64,000 nucleotides of DNA from Lytechinus pictus (lineage: Eukaryota; Echinodermata; Echinoidea; Temnopleuroida; Toxopneustidae), in contig NC_087247.1 in the NCBI RefSeq assembly GCF_037042905.1, positions 80,714,920 through 80,778,919 on the forward strand, given 5' to 3'. Under the pieces are notes generated by a model, which was given only the letters and a program-made list of their open reading frames with translations, had not been told where the DNA came from and searched no databases. Positions 22,780-34,582 of this stretch are shown here, in pieces (the first letter of the stretch is position 1; each line of letters opens with the position of its first letter). The translations under genes were made by a program, and so were the position numbers.

Positions 22780-25700
22780 ATCAGCACCCTCGAATTGACA
22801 AGAAACCATCAAAAAACATTGTATATCTAAAAAAACAAGGTTCGACCCCTTGTCTATGGCCTATGTGTCTCCGTTGTGAATGCGAAAACTCTCTAGTAAC
22901 TACATAGAAGAGTTGCACTACTCTTACGATCACCCATTCAAATACTCGGGCATGGGGGATGGAGCTAGTCTGATGCTGGTAATATCAGCCTAAAAATAGC
23001 ACCGGTCTAGCGCGGGCTATTTTAGCACGCGGCAATCATAAACTCACAAATTTCCGACTAAGCCCGGAGCTGGTCTGGACCAGCGAGTTACTGAAAGTGG
23101 TAGAAGTTTTCATTATATTCAATTGCCTAATAATGTATGTTTTCTTCTGAATTGTATTTATTACACCATGAATTGATTAATTACAAGTCATCATAAAATC
23201 ATCGACCTTTTAGAACGGTAAAAATATTGCATGGAGAATCCAATTAAATGATAATTACTATTGAATTGACATGTTTGCTTAAGATTTCTGTTTGTATATA
23301 AGATCACCTTTGAAAAATTGGTCTAATGAAATATGTCAAAAGTTTTAAAGTACTCTCTCTATACGGTACATCATTGATATAATATTTCTTTATTGTTATT
23401 TTACAATGATCGAAACATGGTTTGTAATATTGGTGAATTACGTGTCGAATTACATTTATTTCTGTCGTGTCGGTGATGCACTAAGTGTTATTGCGAATTT
23501 GTAATATATGGAAATGATTTGATTAATTTGTGATGGCATATTGATAATTATTGTTAGTTAAACATCAATGAATTCGAATCAAGCAGCAAATGTGGTTTGT
23601 ATATTATCTAATGATTAATATTGTTTGAGTATTTGTAAAAAGTCTTCATATGGCATGAGTATAAATTTATTTTCAGATCATTTGTTTCTAGTGCATATCC
23701 ATTCAGTCAAATCAAAGGCAAATAAAGTTACCCAGACAACACAAAGGATTTCAATCAATGTTGCGTAATGAATTTAAGAACGTGTTGTGTGCATTGTAAT
23801 GGAAATAATATGCCCCGGAGTGGTGACGTATGATTCGTTACCTCACATCCTCCTCTTCCTCCTACCAAAAAAGTGAATTCCTTCAAAGTATTCATGGTCG
23901 TCAGCTGAAAGTACACTGAAATTTATTTCCTAGTGTTTTTTAGGTTTAGTTGAATAGAATGACTAATTTGTTAACCCCTTTTTGCATCTGTATTTTATAG
24001 TATTATTTCGATAATGGGGATAAGGCATACAAAATGTTTGCTTTATTATATTCATCATCACCATCATCACCTAGATTATCTTCGGCATCATTGTTGAGCA
24101 CCTATTTTGCTTTAATAAAGTCGAGCAAATATCAGGGCCACACAGATATTGAAATTTATGTACTTTTTTTATCCAATGAAATATAAACGTTTCATTATCG
24201 ATGTCTTTTTTAGATAAAATTTTATCAAAAATCAAACAAACAGCTGTATTCTTTTCAAAAATTAATAATCCCCAATTCTCGGTTCTAAAACTCATTTCGT
24301 GTGATTTAATCAAATTGGCCTGTATAAATTTGATCAGATTATCTTTTTGGAAGGCTGCAGGATTCTTTCGTCCTAGATTGGTACAATGTTAGCCTTTGCT
24401 GCACTACGTTGAATGTCATCTACTGAAGATAAGAACAGACATTGATACAAAATATCAAACTGAGGCGGTTTTCTATATGTAGTATATATATATATATATA
24501 TATATCTATATTGAAGGAAGATTTTATATAAAAAGGAGTTTCTTTTCGGCAGTAATTTTCTCACATTAATTTTAAGAAGAAAACAACCTATTCGCACTCC
24601 AACAAACCTCAAATAAAACAGCTATGAATGTTATGTTTATAACTCTTCAAGAACCATTATGTGTGGGTTTCTATAAAAGAAAGCGTACATAAATCAATAT
24701 AAGGTGTTCATACCAAAGCCACCGCAGATTTGTTAATGAGTAAGTTTGTCGTAATGCTATAGTTCTACAAAAATTATTCCTGTATATTTTCTGTATACAT
24801 GGTTTCCAACGAGTTATGGTATAAACTTGGATCTCACAACATGAAGACGTCAAAGAAATGCGAAGTTTTTACTTCTCTGAGGGGCCAGGAAAACGGTCAA
24901 CCATTGAGGTAAAACTTGAATTGGTTTACCTTCTCCTTCGTTATCCGCTAATTTATATAGGGTTATAAAAGGGTTGAAAACCAAAAATATGCAAGATTCC
25001 AGAATACTATCCCTAATAACGGTATTCACAATCATATTACAAAAAATGCCTTCATTTCTTCAAATCGAAAATGGATCTCTTTTTATTTGCGAGTTTATAA
25101 ATATGCGAACGATCAGCATCGCATAAACATATTGTTTTTAACTGCTCTATCATCGGTCATTTGAGTATTGAATGGAGTGGTTTATTTATTTCAAATATTC
25201 ACTGAAGATAGCAGCTTAAAGGCTTAATTACATTGAGTTTACCAATGGTATATACAGACATATAAAAAAATATACAACTTAAAATAAAATAGGCAAATAT
25301 AAAAATGAAATTGTTCTAAAAACAATTATAAATATATGAGATTAATTGAAATACCCAGCACATGACAAGAAAGCCTCAGAGGTAGAATAAAGTACATGTA
25401 ATGAGAACATGACAGAATGAAATAAAATGAAGAGAGTGAGATAGGAACAAAGTAAAAGAGGTTGTAGAGAACTTATTTTGAATTGTCCATTGAATGATAT
25501 TGTCATTGATGGCATATTTATCATTAATGACAAGTTTCATGCAATAGGATTTAGAATTGTGCAAATGATCAATTCTTGTTTGAAGGAATGAAATTTCAAG
25601 TTGACAGTGTCATTGTAAGCAATACTGTGACATGCACAATGGCTTCTTATCTTCAAATCTTTAAAAAAAAATCTTGAAGAAATAGGTCAAAATGATAGTT

Positions 25701-26090
25701 AGAATATAGATGGAAACCTATAAAATGACAAAAAAAATTGGTTACTTCCTTTGTCAGTGATATGGTCTTCTAAATAGAAATATAAAAAAGTAATTAATCT
25801 CTTGACAGCAATGATACATCCAATTTTACTGTTGAATTAAGCAATAGAGAATAAAGAAAGCCGTAGATTTTTTATTGTTCTCCTCACCTTCTTCTTGAGA
25901 GGGACTACCCAATTTAAGCTTGAATTTATACAACAACCAAAAGAGAAAAGCCATGTGCACCTTAGGATAATAATTATGCACCTTGCTGCGCGTGGGATAA
26001 ACTGAACAATGACACCTGGTTTTCAAAGTTAATTTTTTAATCAATTCCCCATTTATTTCCATGCTACCATATAGGAAGCAACCCATAATG
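22780..26090. other. No gene seen; one short (TA)n
   Basis: AT-rich DNA with many stop codons in all frames. A TA run sits at about 24483-24505. Nothing else can be supported. Confidence 0.45.
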
Positions 26091-26279
26091 GAAGCTGATG
26101 GTTACTGTACAAAGCCTATGGGAATTATATAATTCAATAGCCAACAGGGAAAAATACATATTTCTGTTCAAAACAGAAATCAGAAAAAGAAATCCTCCGA
26201 AAATCTGCTTTGCCCGCTTGATCGTGTGTCCGGCAGCAACTGTGCAGCGCCAGATCAACGAGGCTCTATCCCTTGTATT

Positions 26280-26412
26280 GTTGAACGCCATATACAGGGT
26301 AGTAGCAACTTCCATCTTTTAACGCCTTTATTGTTCTAACGCGGCCGGGGTTTGAACTCAGGACCTCCCAGTTGTGATATGGACGCTCTGCTAACTGTGC
26401 CAACACACAGGT
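26280..26412 (-). mobile_element. tRNA-derived SINE fragment
   Basis: Read on the minus strand, 26407-26341 has TGGCACAGTTAGCAGAG, an A-box-like segment, and GAGTTCAAACCCC, a B-box-like segment, spaced as in a tRNA. The acceptor stem does not close. It is probably a SINE head with its body running toward 26280. The C-terminal part of the 143-codon minus frame at 26336-26767 is simply a translation of this head. Confidence 0.65.
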
Positions 26413-26910
26413 ACCGGAATTCTGTGTCTGATTTCTGTTTCGAATAATAAAATATAGATTTTCGATTTTGATATAACCTCATGGTTACAACAATCTTCTG
26501 CTTATCATCATTTTGGTTCTGCATATACAGAGTAATATGCCAACTTGGTAAAGTACAGTTTAGTAATGACTCTGTCGTTTCATCTACCGTTGACGAAGCC
26601 CTGATTACATCACTTGAAACCCACGTAAAGGTATCTTGAAATGAAACAGTGTCTAATATTACATGGCGAGTTGAAAGAGAGCGGGGCGTGCCATGACTTT
26701 CAATTACCAAGCGATCAGAAATATACCCGTCATTTGATAGAGAAAAGTAAACCCAATTCGGAAACAAAAAGACTCACAAGGACGGTTCAAATACCATTTT
26801 AAGCGGTAGGCACGATTTTTGGTTTGATTAGTGTAATCCTATAATGCAACAGAGACGTTGTTTGAATCGTGCTGAAAAGGACAATATTGGGTTCCACATG
26901 GCATTTGTTA

Positions 26911-26919
26911 TCTCTCTCC

Positions 26920-26969
<50 letters not shown>
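26911..26969. repeat. (TC)n microsatellite
   Basis: An almost pure CT run of about 59 bases, with CCC interruptions at its left side. Confidence 0.95.
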
Positions 26970-26971
<2 letters not shown>

Positions 26972-27174
26972 AAAAAGATATCGTTTGGATATTGAGAAAA
27001 GTCACCGTTTATTTTGTGCTTTGATAGAAAAAAATAAATCACCACTGAAATATGAGGCATTGCAGAATATCCAACAAATGTAAATCGATATGGTTCTCTT
27101 CTCTTTGAAATGTTCTAGTAATGCGAAGACACTTTGCTTTAGGTTTGAACTTTAATCCTCATTTATAAACATCT

Positions 27175-27331
27175 GGGGCCCATTTCATAAAGAGTTACAA
27201 CTGTTGTAACTTTGCCATTATGGCAACTACCATGGTAACACGGCTCGGCAGCCAATCAAAATCAAGGTTACCATGGTAGTTGCCATAATGGCAAAGTTAC
27301 AACAGTTGTAACTCTTTATGAAACGGGCCCC
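27175..27331. mobile_element. Palindromic MITE (157 bp)
   Basis: Arms of 65 bp at 27175-27239 and 27267-27331 are inverted copies with about one mismatch. The ends read GGGGCCC followed by RTTTCATAAAGAGTTACAAC. The loop is 27 bases. No clear target duplication. The hairpin would be very stable. Confidence 0.88.
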
Positions 27332-27339
27332 TGATATGA

Positions 27340-28195
27340 CGTCAGGTATTATCAGAATTACAATGACGAACAAGAATAGTCAATTTGAAGAAAAAAACGT
27401 TGTACCTGTATACGATTCTACTGCATTTGGCCTATTAAAAGAGCGATTTCATGACATCCACAATGTTTCTCTTCAAGGTATATAATTTTATGCAATTGCA
27501 TATTCTTGATTAATCAACCGTAACTTATTTTCATATTCATCATTCTCCCCATATGACCAAGGGTCTCGAAACGACCTTTTTTTCTTTCTTTTTTAGATTG
27601 CTATGATGATGCTAGTGCTGATTCATAATCAATTATCGGGATTAATTCGTTTCAAGTAACTGATTTTAACAGGGCCAGTGATAATTTCTCGATATAAAAA
27701 CATGGTTGATCATACATCATGATAGTGACCATCTAACCTCCCTATGAGTGTATATAGTAAAACATGTCCTACTTAAAGCACTCTACAACAATCGAGTATG
27801 TTTACCCTTACATGATTCAAAGGGAATATGTTTCTCTTGTTTAATCCACACTTTAGCATATACATCACTTCAGTTTCACTAAATCTCCAATGTAGAATCA
27901 TCACTATCCGGTCTGTTACACTAATTTCAGTGTAGTTCTTTGAAATTGTTTTAATCCAAGCGATAATTAAAGAATAGGGAACGTTTATTATAACCACGAA
28001 ACCTGAAACGAAAATGAAATTTCATACCTGCAGGTTATGCGTTGATAACCTATCCATGGGGTATGTACTCATGTACCTATACCAAATAAGTATCATAAAT
28101 TCAATCACATTATGTCAGAAATCAATCTAGATGAAGATTATAGGTTCAAGTCAAATGTCCCGTTGAGTTGAGACATTGGAGAGCAAATTTTATAT
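27340..28195. other. No feature seen
   Basis: AT-rich sequence without clear repeats or coding segments. Confidence 0.4.
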
Positions 28196-28199
28196 CTAT

Positions 28200-28645
28200 G
28201 CCACCAAGGACGGAGATGCCCCCATATACAGGTAGCCCATCATTGATCATGTCTATATAAGGCTTTGCTGGAGTCCGTAGCAACTAGATCGTTTGGGGTT
28301 TATCGGAATTCTGATGCATGTTATTTAATTTATCTATCAGATGATGTATAGTTGAGTGGCATTTCCTGATGCTGCATCCAGTGACTTATCAATCGCATGT
28401 CCAATGTCACCCACCAACCACTTCGCAATAAATTTCTCCAGGATCTTTGCACAATGATCTGTTAGCGAAACTGGTCTAAGTCTTCTATGGTGGGCTTTGT
28501 AGTTTTAGGGATGGGTACCACAATTGCTCGCTTCCAACTATGTGGCACCACCGACTGTCTGAAAAATTAATTGAAAATGAATAGTAAGGGAGTAAAATCA
28601 ACTCTAGCGCAAATCATCCGAGAGGGTCCTCTACCTCCCATCCAA
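28200..28645 (-). pseudogene. Degraded non-LTR retrotransposon reverse-transcriptase fragment
   Basis: Minus-strand translation gives pieces of a reverse transcriptase in two or three frames. VVPHSWKRAIVVPIPK lies near 28560-28505. RPVSLTDHCAKILEKFIAKW follows near 28480, then HHLIDKLNNMHQNSDKP near 28340, and LVATDSSKA near 28290. The order (VVP..WK.A.V.PIPK, RPVSLT, K.LE..., DFSKAF-like) is that of the RT fingers up to motif A in LINE elements. Frameshifts after TIEDL and before LVATD, and stop codons, show that it is dead. Motif C lies outside or is lost. The family is not resolved. Confidence 0.75.
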
Positions 28646-28649
28646 GTAC

Positions 28650-29735
28650 GTGGTACCGCATCTACCAATATTAAGATAAGGATTCACTCCCTTCATCTAA
28701 AGAATGTCAATGTCTTCTAGAAAAAAATGTATTAGGCGATATTTCCAATTCTAGTCAGGTTCGAAAACAACGAGTAGATTTCCGTTAGCATGTTACAATG
28801 ACGAAAAAGAATAGTCAATTTGCATGATTAGCATGATAGATGGAGCATGCGAAGACTAACGAGGCTTTTAAAGAGGGAGGATAACTTAAGAGTGCAATAG
28901 CATTATTACTTTCCGACTATAATAAAGGGTCGAGTATTATTCACCTTGTATTTTTTACTCGATTTTTCAAAGCTGTATGTCTTAAATCCTACCATAAGAA
29001 GCAATTGCGAACATAATATGCAAATGGCTCAGTGTCTATATAGTCACACGGACATAAATTATATATAAAAATGTATGCCGCAGTTTACCCGCGTACTATC
29101 ACCTCTCCCCTGCAACGGTTTGTACCATTGAATACGAAACCCGACTTTCATTTTCATGGACCCCATGGAAGAACAGTATTATCATGTCGACTAAACTGAA
29201 TTTGGGCTATCCATCCGTTTTGCTTTTTTTAAATTTGTTTATACGGAAAATAAATACCATACTATACTATACTACGGGTTATTATGAACACGCATCACTT
29301 GAAATTATTGTTCTATAAATATGTTGCAAAATAAAAGGTGATTTATGGGTTGTTTTACGATAAATCAGGGTATACCAAGCCGTCACATTTGACTAATAAT
29401 GGTTGCTTCGCTTTTCCTCAAGTTTAGTGTGTGTTGTAAACAAATGACTCATTTTTTTATTAAAAATCATGAAAAATCAATCATCCGTAGCTTTTGAGGT
29501 CTTCAGTTTCTGAATAATTGCATTTCAATAACTAATGCTGATTGGTTAAACAATGTCTAATGATTACTAATGATTAGGATGCGAGGGCTCAAAAAATTGG
29601 GGGGGGGGTGAGACAGAAATTCGGGCCCTAAAATGCCAGATATTGTTAATGTTGAGAAATAAATGTGTATCTTGTTTTTTAAATTTATCTTGCAGGTTGC
29701 TCTTAAAATGCACAACAGCTTGCTATCACCTATAT
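28650..29735. other. No feature seen
   Basis: AT-rich DNA with a G-run near 29602. No coding or clear repeat. Confidence 0.4.
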
Positions 29736-29741
29736 TTGAGA

Positions 29742-30334
29742 TTAAATGGATGGTCCGGGCTGAAAATATTTATATCATAATACATAGAGAAGAATTGACT
29801 GAGCAAAGTGCCGAAAATTTTATCAAAATCGGATAACAAAATAATAATAAAGTTATTGAAGTTTAAAATTTAGCAATATTTTGTGAAAACAGTCGTCATG
29901 AATATTCATTAGGTGGGCTGATGATGTCACATCTCCACTTTCCGTTTTCTTATGTTATTACATAAAATAATATTTTTTTCATTATTTCATACTTGTATGA
30001 ATAATATGTCTCCCTTATAATGAAATTAGTTGCAACAATAAATATTTAATGCACTAAATCAGTTGTCAATCCAATTTTTTAGTTCTTGGAGGAAAAAATT
30101 TGAATAAACCTAATTTCATATAATAAAATACAAAAGAACAAGTGGGGATATGACATCATCAGCCCACCTAATGAATATTCATGACGACTGTTTTCACAAA
30201 ATATTGCTAAACTTTAAACTTCAATAACTTTATTATTTGTTATCCGATTTTGATGAAATTTTCGGCATTTTGCTCAGTGAATTCTGCTCTATGTATTAAG
30301 CTATAAATACTTTCAGCCCGGACAATCCCTTTAA
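29742..30334. mobile_element. TTAA-flanked palindromic MITE
   Basis: The ends are TTAA-ATGGATGGTCCGGGCTGAAA and, inverted, TTAA-AGGGATTGTCCGGGCTGAAA. The arms of about 200 bp contain ATCAAAATCGGATAACAAA and AATATTCATTAGGTGGGCTG with their complements. The core word ATCAAAATCGGAT is shared with the elements at 47279, 48190 and 62696, so this is one superfamily of palindromes. Confidence 0.85.
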
Positions 30335-30479
30335 GGTACACACATTTCATTTTATAATGCGCAGAATGTAGTTTTTGAAAGTATACCCTGATAACTTCCA
30401 CTGTAAATTGAATGGGCAAGTTATGGGCGTGTGTCTGCATGGCACTGTGGGAACGATATTTTTAACGTAAATTTGACAA

Positions 30480-30790
30480 TTTAAAAAAAAAAACTTTTCA
30501 ATATAAAATCGAGGCCCTTTTGGTCTGCTAAGATTTGAAGAGTAAAAAGGGTTTCTACTACAAAATGAAGATTAATTTTTCCCAAGAAATTTGAAAAAAA
30601 AGAAGAGGGTTTCACTACAAAATGAAGGTCACTGGTTACATTTGTCAATTTTACACGCTTCCAGAATACCCGGGGGTGCTGCCTATATGGGGAATATACA
30701 CGCAGCGCCCTCAAGGAAAATGCTTCACCAACCCAGCATCTCCGCTTCCCATGGCCATGTGTGTCTGTCTTTAGAATTGTGCACGCTGCT
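30480..30790 (+). repeat. Dispersed repeat, copy 2 (AGAAATTTGAAAAGCAAAAA family)
   Basis: It shares with 17530-17830 the words AAGAAATTTGAAAAAAAAG, GGTTTCACTACAAAATGAAGG, CACGCAGCGCCCTCAAGGAA and CTCCGCTTCCCATGGCCATG in the same order. Open frames on both strands here are readings of it. Confidence 0.7.
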
Positions 30791-31034
30791 GTGCTAACAT
30801 TACTTTGACAAGAGCAGAACAGGAAAGAGCATAACCTTTGTAATTGAAAAAGTATATGAGGCATGATAATATTTATAAAAGTCTTGCTTATGAAGCGCAT
30901 GATATACAACAGTATCTCTATGTGCTTTACAAAGTAGAACAATTAAAACTGTACTAATAAAATCTAAACAAAATATGTACAGGCATTATACAAGTATGTT
31001 TAGGGTAGAAATTACTGTTGATAAATCGTAGGGT

Positions 31035-31312
31035 AATAATAATCATACTTGTTTATATAGCGCTTAACACTTACTTTATCAGAAGTTTTTTTAACGCTCT
31101 ATATAATGCAGCATAATTACCATGCAGAGCAGCTGTTACGCGCGCTGCGTTTCAGGGACGAATTCCTACCAGGTACCCATTCACTTAACCTGGGTCGGGT
31201 GCAGCACAGTGTGTGTTATTTTCTTGCTGAAGGAAACACGCCATGGCTTGGAGTAGAACTCATGTCCCTCAGATTGAGAGTGTCATAACCACTAGACCAC
31301 GACGCCCCAGGT
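31035..31312 (-). mobile_element. tRNA-derived SINE, minus strand
   Basis: Read on the minus strand from 31312, the head is GGGGCGTCGTGGTCTAGTGG with an A box TGGTCTAGTGG and a decayed B box near ATGAGTTCTACTCC. The body holds CCAGGTTAAGTGAATGGGTA, and the tail is AGCGCTATATAAACAAG then ATTATTATT. Other tails of the same kind lie near 40255, 57842 and 63925. Confidence 0.75.
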
Positions 31313-31467
31313 ATAAAGATAGGAGTCATAGCGATCAATCGCTAAATGAATTGGCCTGTGAGAATCATCGTTGAATGCGCATTTGGCTCAGTAAACTGAC
31401 TAAGAACCAATCAGAATTGCCCTTTCAAATTAGTAATTGATCGCTAATCTTTGTGTTACGGGGCCCC
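31313..31467. mobile_element. Partial palindromic MITE
   Basis: GCGATCAATCGCTAAATGAATTGG near 31331 is the imperfect inverse of CAAATTAGTAATTGATCGCT near 31427, and the right end is GTTACGGGGCCCC. The left tip is eroded. It resembles the GGGGCCC-ended MITE at 27175. Confidence 0.5.
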
Positions 31468-31848
31468 AGATGTGTTTGATAGCATATAAGCATTTATCAA
31501 TTGCAAGTTAAATCATTGAAATGAAATTAATCAGAATTGTTTACAAAGGTATATTGTTACGCAATCGTAACATAATTGTTATAAGAAACCATGAGATTCT
31601 TATATTCCCTTCATATTTTAGTATTCTTCTTTTTCCACTGTGTTTGGCATGCAGGTGAATCATAGGCTATTTTGCATGATCAAAACTCTGGTATCCTTCT
31701 CATGTAACTGACAATTACTCACCGAATTCCCATGGCTTCTCCGATAGAATAGGTTATGCTCCAAGTATACGTGCATGTTTATATAGGGTGTGCATGGGCG
31801 TGTGTGCGAGTGAGAGGGTGTGGGTGGATGTGTGTGTGCCAGTGAGCT

Positions 31849-31925
31849 AGGTGCTGTGGTCGAGTGGTATAAGGCGCCCGACTACACCATGAAAGTCCGG
31901 GGTTCGATTCCCGGCAAGGCCCTTG
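31849..31925 (+). mobile_element. tRNA-derived SINE head
   Basis: TGGTCGAGTGGTATAAGG is a good A box and GGTTCGATTCC is a perfect B box, at 31857-31874 and 31900-31911. The acceptor stem does not pair well and no CCA follows. A SINE head or tRNA pseudogene is more likely than an active gene. The frame at 31820-32026 reads across it. Confidence 0.65.
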
Positions 31926-31929
31926 ACCA

Positions 31930-33150
31930 AGGTAATTTTTTTCTACATTGCTCTTTTATCTTGCATCAAGTAAAGAAAATGCTTTATGTATTATTGATAC
32001 CAACTTGTGCACGTGCCTTTTTTTAGTTAGTGTGTGTATTTTTTTTTCGTATGTATGTGTAGAACTGTATTTGAGTCTTTATTGATGTTCCTAACATTAA
32101 TATGTTCAGGTGTTGATCTTAGTCACCAAACGTACAGGTACAGAGCGAAATTGTACACTGCCTTGCTCGTTAAAAAAGGTCGTTAAGACCCAGTATGACA
32201 AGAAATGAATGATCTTTCTTAAATCCATACTTATTGAAGATTACACCTCTGGCACCCGGTATTACTAAAAAGTAAACACTTGAAAATCTTCTTCTTCATT
32301 CAATAAGGGATTCTCCCGGAGATTTATCAAATAACGACCAGGGGATTAACCCTCGGAGGTAGAATCCATTACCGGATAATCGAATACAGTATCTATAACG
32401 ACCTGTTGGCGATAATGCATGTGTAATTTGCAATCAACTTTGGTAATATTTGGAGCATTTCCTCACCTGTCTCTTATAGACGAGTTTAAATTGTAGTTCT
32501 TACAAAAATGCACAAAATATCCATGCATCTAATATCTTCTCAAATAACTAATTCATGTTTGAAAAGAAACATCCACAATCCATACCTAGATCTGTCTGGT
32601 CTCTGCTAAAAATATCGAATGAATGAATCGAATCAACGAACGTTCGAGAGCGGTAAAAACTCTTCAACTTTCAAGATTTTATGATGGATTCAAGTCAGAC
32701 GACACCAAGAGATCGATCAGTAGCCAGTGCAAAATGGGGACTAGGGTAAGTACATCCATTAAAACCGTTATCATTTTTTTATTATCATCATCAAAATCAT
32801 CATCTTGGTTTATCACTTTCTTCATCCTCCTCGTCTTCACCATCGATATCATTATTACAGTCTTGCTGTCATATATCGAAGTATCCCCCCCCCCCCCCCC
32901 ATTTTACTGCTCGTTTAACCTTCTGCTTTGCCTTCCTAAATGATGTACTATTATTTATACATGATCTGACATTCATCCGTCTGATTTTAGTCGTCTGTTA
33001 TTATGTTGTTGTTTTCATTAAACTTTGTCTCATTACATACATTTTGAAACTTTTATTTTATGTCGTATTATTGTTTTGCTGCATGTGGCTATATGTAACT
33101 GACTTTATGTCGTATCGTTTTCGGTATACCCTATATGCGAAAACTTTTTT
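31930..33150. other. No feature seen; possible LINE 5' flank
   Basis: A C-run of about 16 lies near 32885. A 106-codon frame at 32623-32943 has no recognisable domain. Any ORF1 or 5' UTR of the LINE that follows could not be defined. Confidence 0.35.
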
Positions 33151-33156
33151 AATTTT

Positions 33157-34582
33157 ATGCTTTATGATAATTGTCATGTCGTATTAACCATCGCAAGTTA
33201 TGATATATTTTTTATATATCTTTTACACGTTAATTGTCGGAGTGTTCCAAAGAACTTTGAAAACTTATTAGTATTTCTCAATAGTATTGACCTTAAATTT
33301 ACAATCATTGGCCTTTCTGAGACATGGCTCAAACCTAATTCACATATACCTCTTTATTACTTGGAGAATTATGATATGTTAACGAATAATCGAATATGTA
33401 AACAGGGAGGTGGAGTTGCAGTATATATTAATAAATCTCTAGCATATAAACAGAGACCAGACTTAATGTACATGTTTGAATCTCTAGAAACCATATTTAT
33501 AGAGGTTAAACCAAACAATAACTCACACTCTTGGTATATTATTGGTATAATTTATAGACCTCCCTCAGGAAATGTAGATGATTTTATTTGTAAAATGAAT
33601 TGTATTCTGAGTATTGTCAATAACGAGCACAAAAAAATGTTATTTGCTTGGTGATTACAACATAGATCTCAATGATATGAATGCTTCTCAAACCACCAAG
33701 AACTTCTCTGACTGTATTAATACCAATTCTTTAACGCCACTGGTCACACTGCAACCCTCCTAGACAATATATTAACGAATGATGAAAATAACTTAATGAA
33801 TGGAGTGTTTGTTTCCAATGTAAGTGACCACTTACCTGTTTTTATCATCACTGAAATCCCTTCCTCAATAGATAGTCTTAGCAATGCTTTTTCTAAACGG
33901 TCCATTTAAGACACTTCCATTGCAACCTTTTACCATAAACTCTCTTCCGTCAACTGGCCTATTAATGATGATGATCCAAATAGTAGTTACGATAGATTTC
34001 TATCAATATTCCTTAAATTATACAATGAATGTTTTCCTATTATATCTGCTAAACATAAAAGCTCTTCAAATAAACCTTGGTTCAATAAACATTTAAAATG
34101 CCTGTCAAAGAAGAAACTAAAATTGTATCGTAACTACCTTAAAAACCCTTCCGATAGCAATAGAGAGAAATATAGGTCTTTGAGAAACATTTTTACTAAA
34201 GAACTACGCAAAACAAAGAAAAAATACTATGATCAGCTTTTCAAAGACACCAAAGGTAACTCATCTAAAACATGGAAAATATTGAATAATATGTTGGGTA
34301 AAACTAAAAGGTCAAATCATACTACTTTTGAAAATAATGGAATCACCCTTGAAGATGCAGAGGTTGCAACTCAATTCAATGACTATTTTATTAATGTGGC
34401 TCCTCTTTTAATATCAGAAAACATACGATCAACTGATCATAATTATTGCCCTCCTATACCAAAGAACCCATATTCTATATTTTGTACTCCAATTAAATAC
34501 TCTGAAATAATTGACATAACCAGCAAACTAAAGAATGGAATTAGTCCTGGATTTGACAGTGTAGATGTTTCCATTGTAAAAA
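33157..34582 (+). pseudogene. LINE endonuclease and linker, broken
   Basis: The frame starts with LHVNCRSVPKNFENL near 33220, typical of the N-terminus of LINE endonucleases, followed by GLSETWL and GGGVAVYIN. The frame breaks in an A/T run near 33640, after which GDYNIDLND, the catalytic GD.N segment, reads in another frame. It breaks again near 33735 before TLLDNILTN and SDHLPV, and has a TAA at 33907-33909. The linker 34123-34570 is Lys-rich and Asn-rich, as usual between endonuclease and RT. These pieces were read separately. Confidence 0.9.

Noticed and set aside
26336-26767. 143-codon minus-strand frame
   Set aside because: Its C-terminal part is a tRNA-derived SINE head, and the rest has no recognised domain or splice signals. 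It may be chance, though I cannot exclude a decayed exon.
32623-32943. 106-codon frame before the LINE as a possible ORF1
   Set aside because: It has no coiled coil, zinc knuckle or RRM-like pattern and ends in a run of prolines from a C-run.
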